A stretch of DNA of 6,184 nucleotides from Chroococcidiopsidaceae cyanobacterium CP_BM_RX_35 (GTDB lineage: Bacteria; Cyanobacteriota; Cyanobacteriia; Cyanobacteriales; Chroococcidiopsidaceae): NCBI GenBank assembly GCA_019242465.1, contig JAFAVL010000516.1:1-6184 (forward strand), read 5' to 3'. Positions 5,489 through 6,184 of the stretch are shown here, piece after piece. The notes under the pieces are model-generated. The model made no database searches and was not told the origin of the DNA. It saw nothing but the letters and a program-made list of their open reading frames with translations. Position 1 is the stretch's first letter; each line of letters begins with the position of its first letter. Both the position numbers and the translations under genes were made by a program.

Positions 5489-6184
5489 CTACCTTTGCAC
5501 CATCTCTCTGGAATTCATACTGATTTTCTTTTGCTTGAACGTTTTCATCCCAAAAATAATGAGAGCCATGAAAACTACACCAAAGAAAGAAGAGGGTTCA
5601 GGTACTGGGTTTGGGGTTGGGGTGACTCCTAGTCCTAGAGAATTTATTGTTCCATAGACATCAACATTATCCTGTTGGACACCATATCCAGCAAACGTAC
5701 CTGTGCTATTAGAAGCACTGTCGCTGATAAAGCTCAAATTACTGCCCTGAACTGTAGAGCCATCCATCGCAAAGATAGCTCCACCTTTTCCATTACCGGG
5801 AGTACCACCTGTTCCGCCTATGGCGGAGTCACCGATAAAACTAGAATTATCGATTTTCAGAGAAGCTCCAGATTTGACAAAAATTGCACCGCCAAGACCA
5901 GCTCCACCACCGCCAAGACCGCCATCTCCACCAGCTTTACCCGCACCGAAAATACCATCAACTGATGGACCATCTCCACCATTTTGACCAGTACCTCCAA
6001 ATAGACCACCTGTACGACCAGAACCGCCAAAAGAAGTACATGGATTAGCAGGACCAGTGACGTTACAGCCTAGTGCGGCACCGCCGCCACCGCCACCACC
6101 GCCGCCGCCGCCGCCAAAACCACCAGTACCTCCATTGCCTCCATTGCCGCCCCCTGCAGTTTGAGATCCCGAGTCGCCGCCGCC
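5489..6184 (-). CDS. Glycine-rich, beta-helix-like PEP-CTERM surface protein (C-terminal 231 residues, start outside window)
   Basis: The frame is open to the right edge, so the start and any signal peptide are not visible; the ATG at 5767 is internal. Numbering from the window edge, residues 1-100 are very rich in glycine, including twelve glycines in a row (24-35). Two related units follow, GGAIFVKSGASLKIDNSSF (98-116) and GGAIFAMDGSTVQGSNLSF (134-152), each ending in (I)xDSA and 36 residues apart. This G-G-A-I-F..S..F pattern is typical of right-handed beta-helix or Pmp-like repeats in bacterial surface proteins. The C-terminus is a PEP-CTERM tail: VPEP at 194-197, hydrophobic 199-212, then basic KTFKQKK. 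An 11-residue tail, ISMNSREMVQR, follows, longer than usual after the basic cluster. It is expected to be exported and processed by an exosortase encoded elsewhere. Function unknown; an adhesive or matrix role is a guess. Confidence 0.85.
   Translation of the reverse strand, partial: GGGDSGSQTAGGGNGGNGGTGGFGGGGGGGGGGGGAALGCNVTGPANPCTSFGGSGRTGGLFGGTGQNGGDGPSVDGIFGAGKAGGDGGLGGGGAGLGGAIFVKSGASLKIDNSSFIGDSAIGGTGGTPGNGKGGAIFAMDGSTVQGSNLSFISDSASNSTGTFAGYGVQQDNVDVYGTINSLGLGVTPTPNPVPEPSSFFGVVFMALIIFGMKTFKQKKISMNSREMVQR
6080..6115 (-). repeat. GGC/GGT triplet tract encoding poly-glycine
   Basis: Twelve consecutive glycine codons (ggc or ggt) form a GC-rich low-complexity tract inside the glycine-rich PEP-CTERM gene. 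Further GGC triplets occur at the window edge. Length changes by whole triplets would keep the frame. Such tracts are also prone to assembly error. Confidence 0.85.

Noticed and set aside
5675..5965. Plus-strand 96-codon frame opposite the glycine-rich gene
   Set aside because: It is antisense to a low-complexity coding region, and the minus-strand frame has clear beta-helix units and a PEP-CTERM tail.

Overview
The window looks like accessory chromosome from a cyanobacterium. The signs are a full HIP1 octamer (GCGATCGC, 2121-2128), a CsoR/RcnR-type regulator carrying the four metal-ligand positions of cyanobacterial InrS, two secreted proteins with PEP-CTERM tails, and an IS605/IS1341-type tnpB of a kind common in cyanobacteria. 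The species cannot be fixed from the sequence.

Layout. 1-703 (+): the 3' part of a transposon carrying tnpB, an RNA-guided nuclease gene with its RuvC residues and zinc finger intact, followed by a strong hairpin that probably forms the right end and the scaffold of the guide (omega) RNA. 807-1211 (+): a small InrS-like nickel-sensing repressor. 1281-3452 (+): a long TPR-like/SLT soluble lytic murein transglycosylase with an N-terminal membrane segment. The rest lies on the minus strand and converges on the transglycosylase. From right to left it holds the C-terminal 231 residues of a glycine-rich, beta-helix-like PEP-CTERM protein (5489 to the window edge); a 185-bp spacer with a 17-bp inverted repeat; a secreted protein split by one in-frame TAG (4533-5303); and, 26 bp after it, a secreted six-bladed beta-propeller PEP-CTERM protein (3502-4506).

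How the genes relate. The three minus-strand genes all encode exported proteins, and two carry the exosortase sorting tail, so the block is probably a cell-surface or matrix cassette. The exosortase itself is not in the window. The plus-strand genes show no obvious functional link to each other; no metal transporter lies beside the InrS-like gene.

Main point of interest: the TAG at 4812-4814 falls exactly where a fibronectin type III domain has its conserved core tryptophan, and the same frame continues with the rest of the Fn3 fold. The two short reading frames are therefore best read as one 256-codon gene broken by a TGG-to-TAG change, or read through. I did not find clear evidence of a wholly new multi-gene system.
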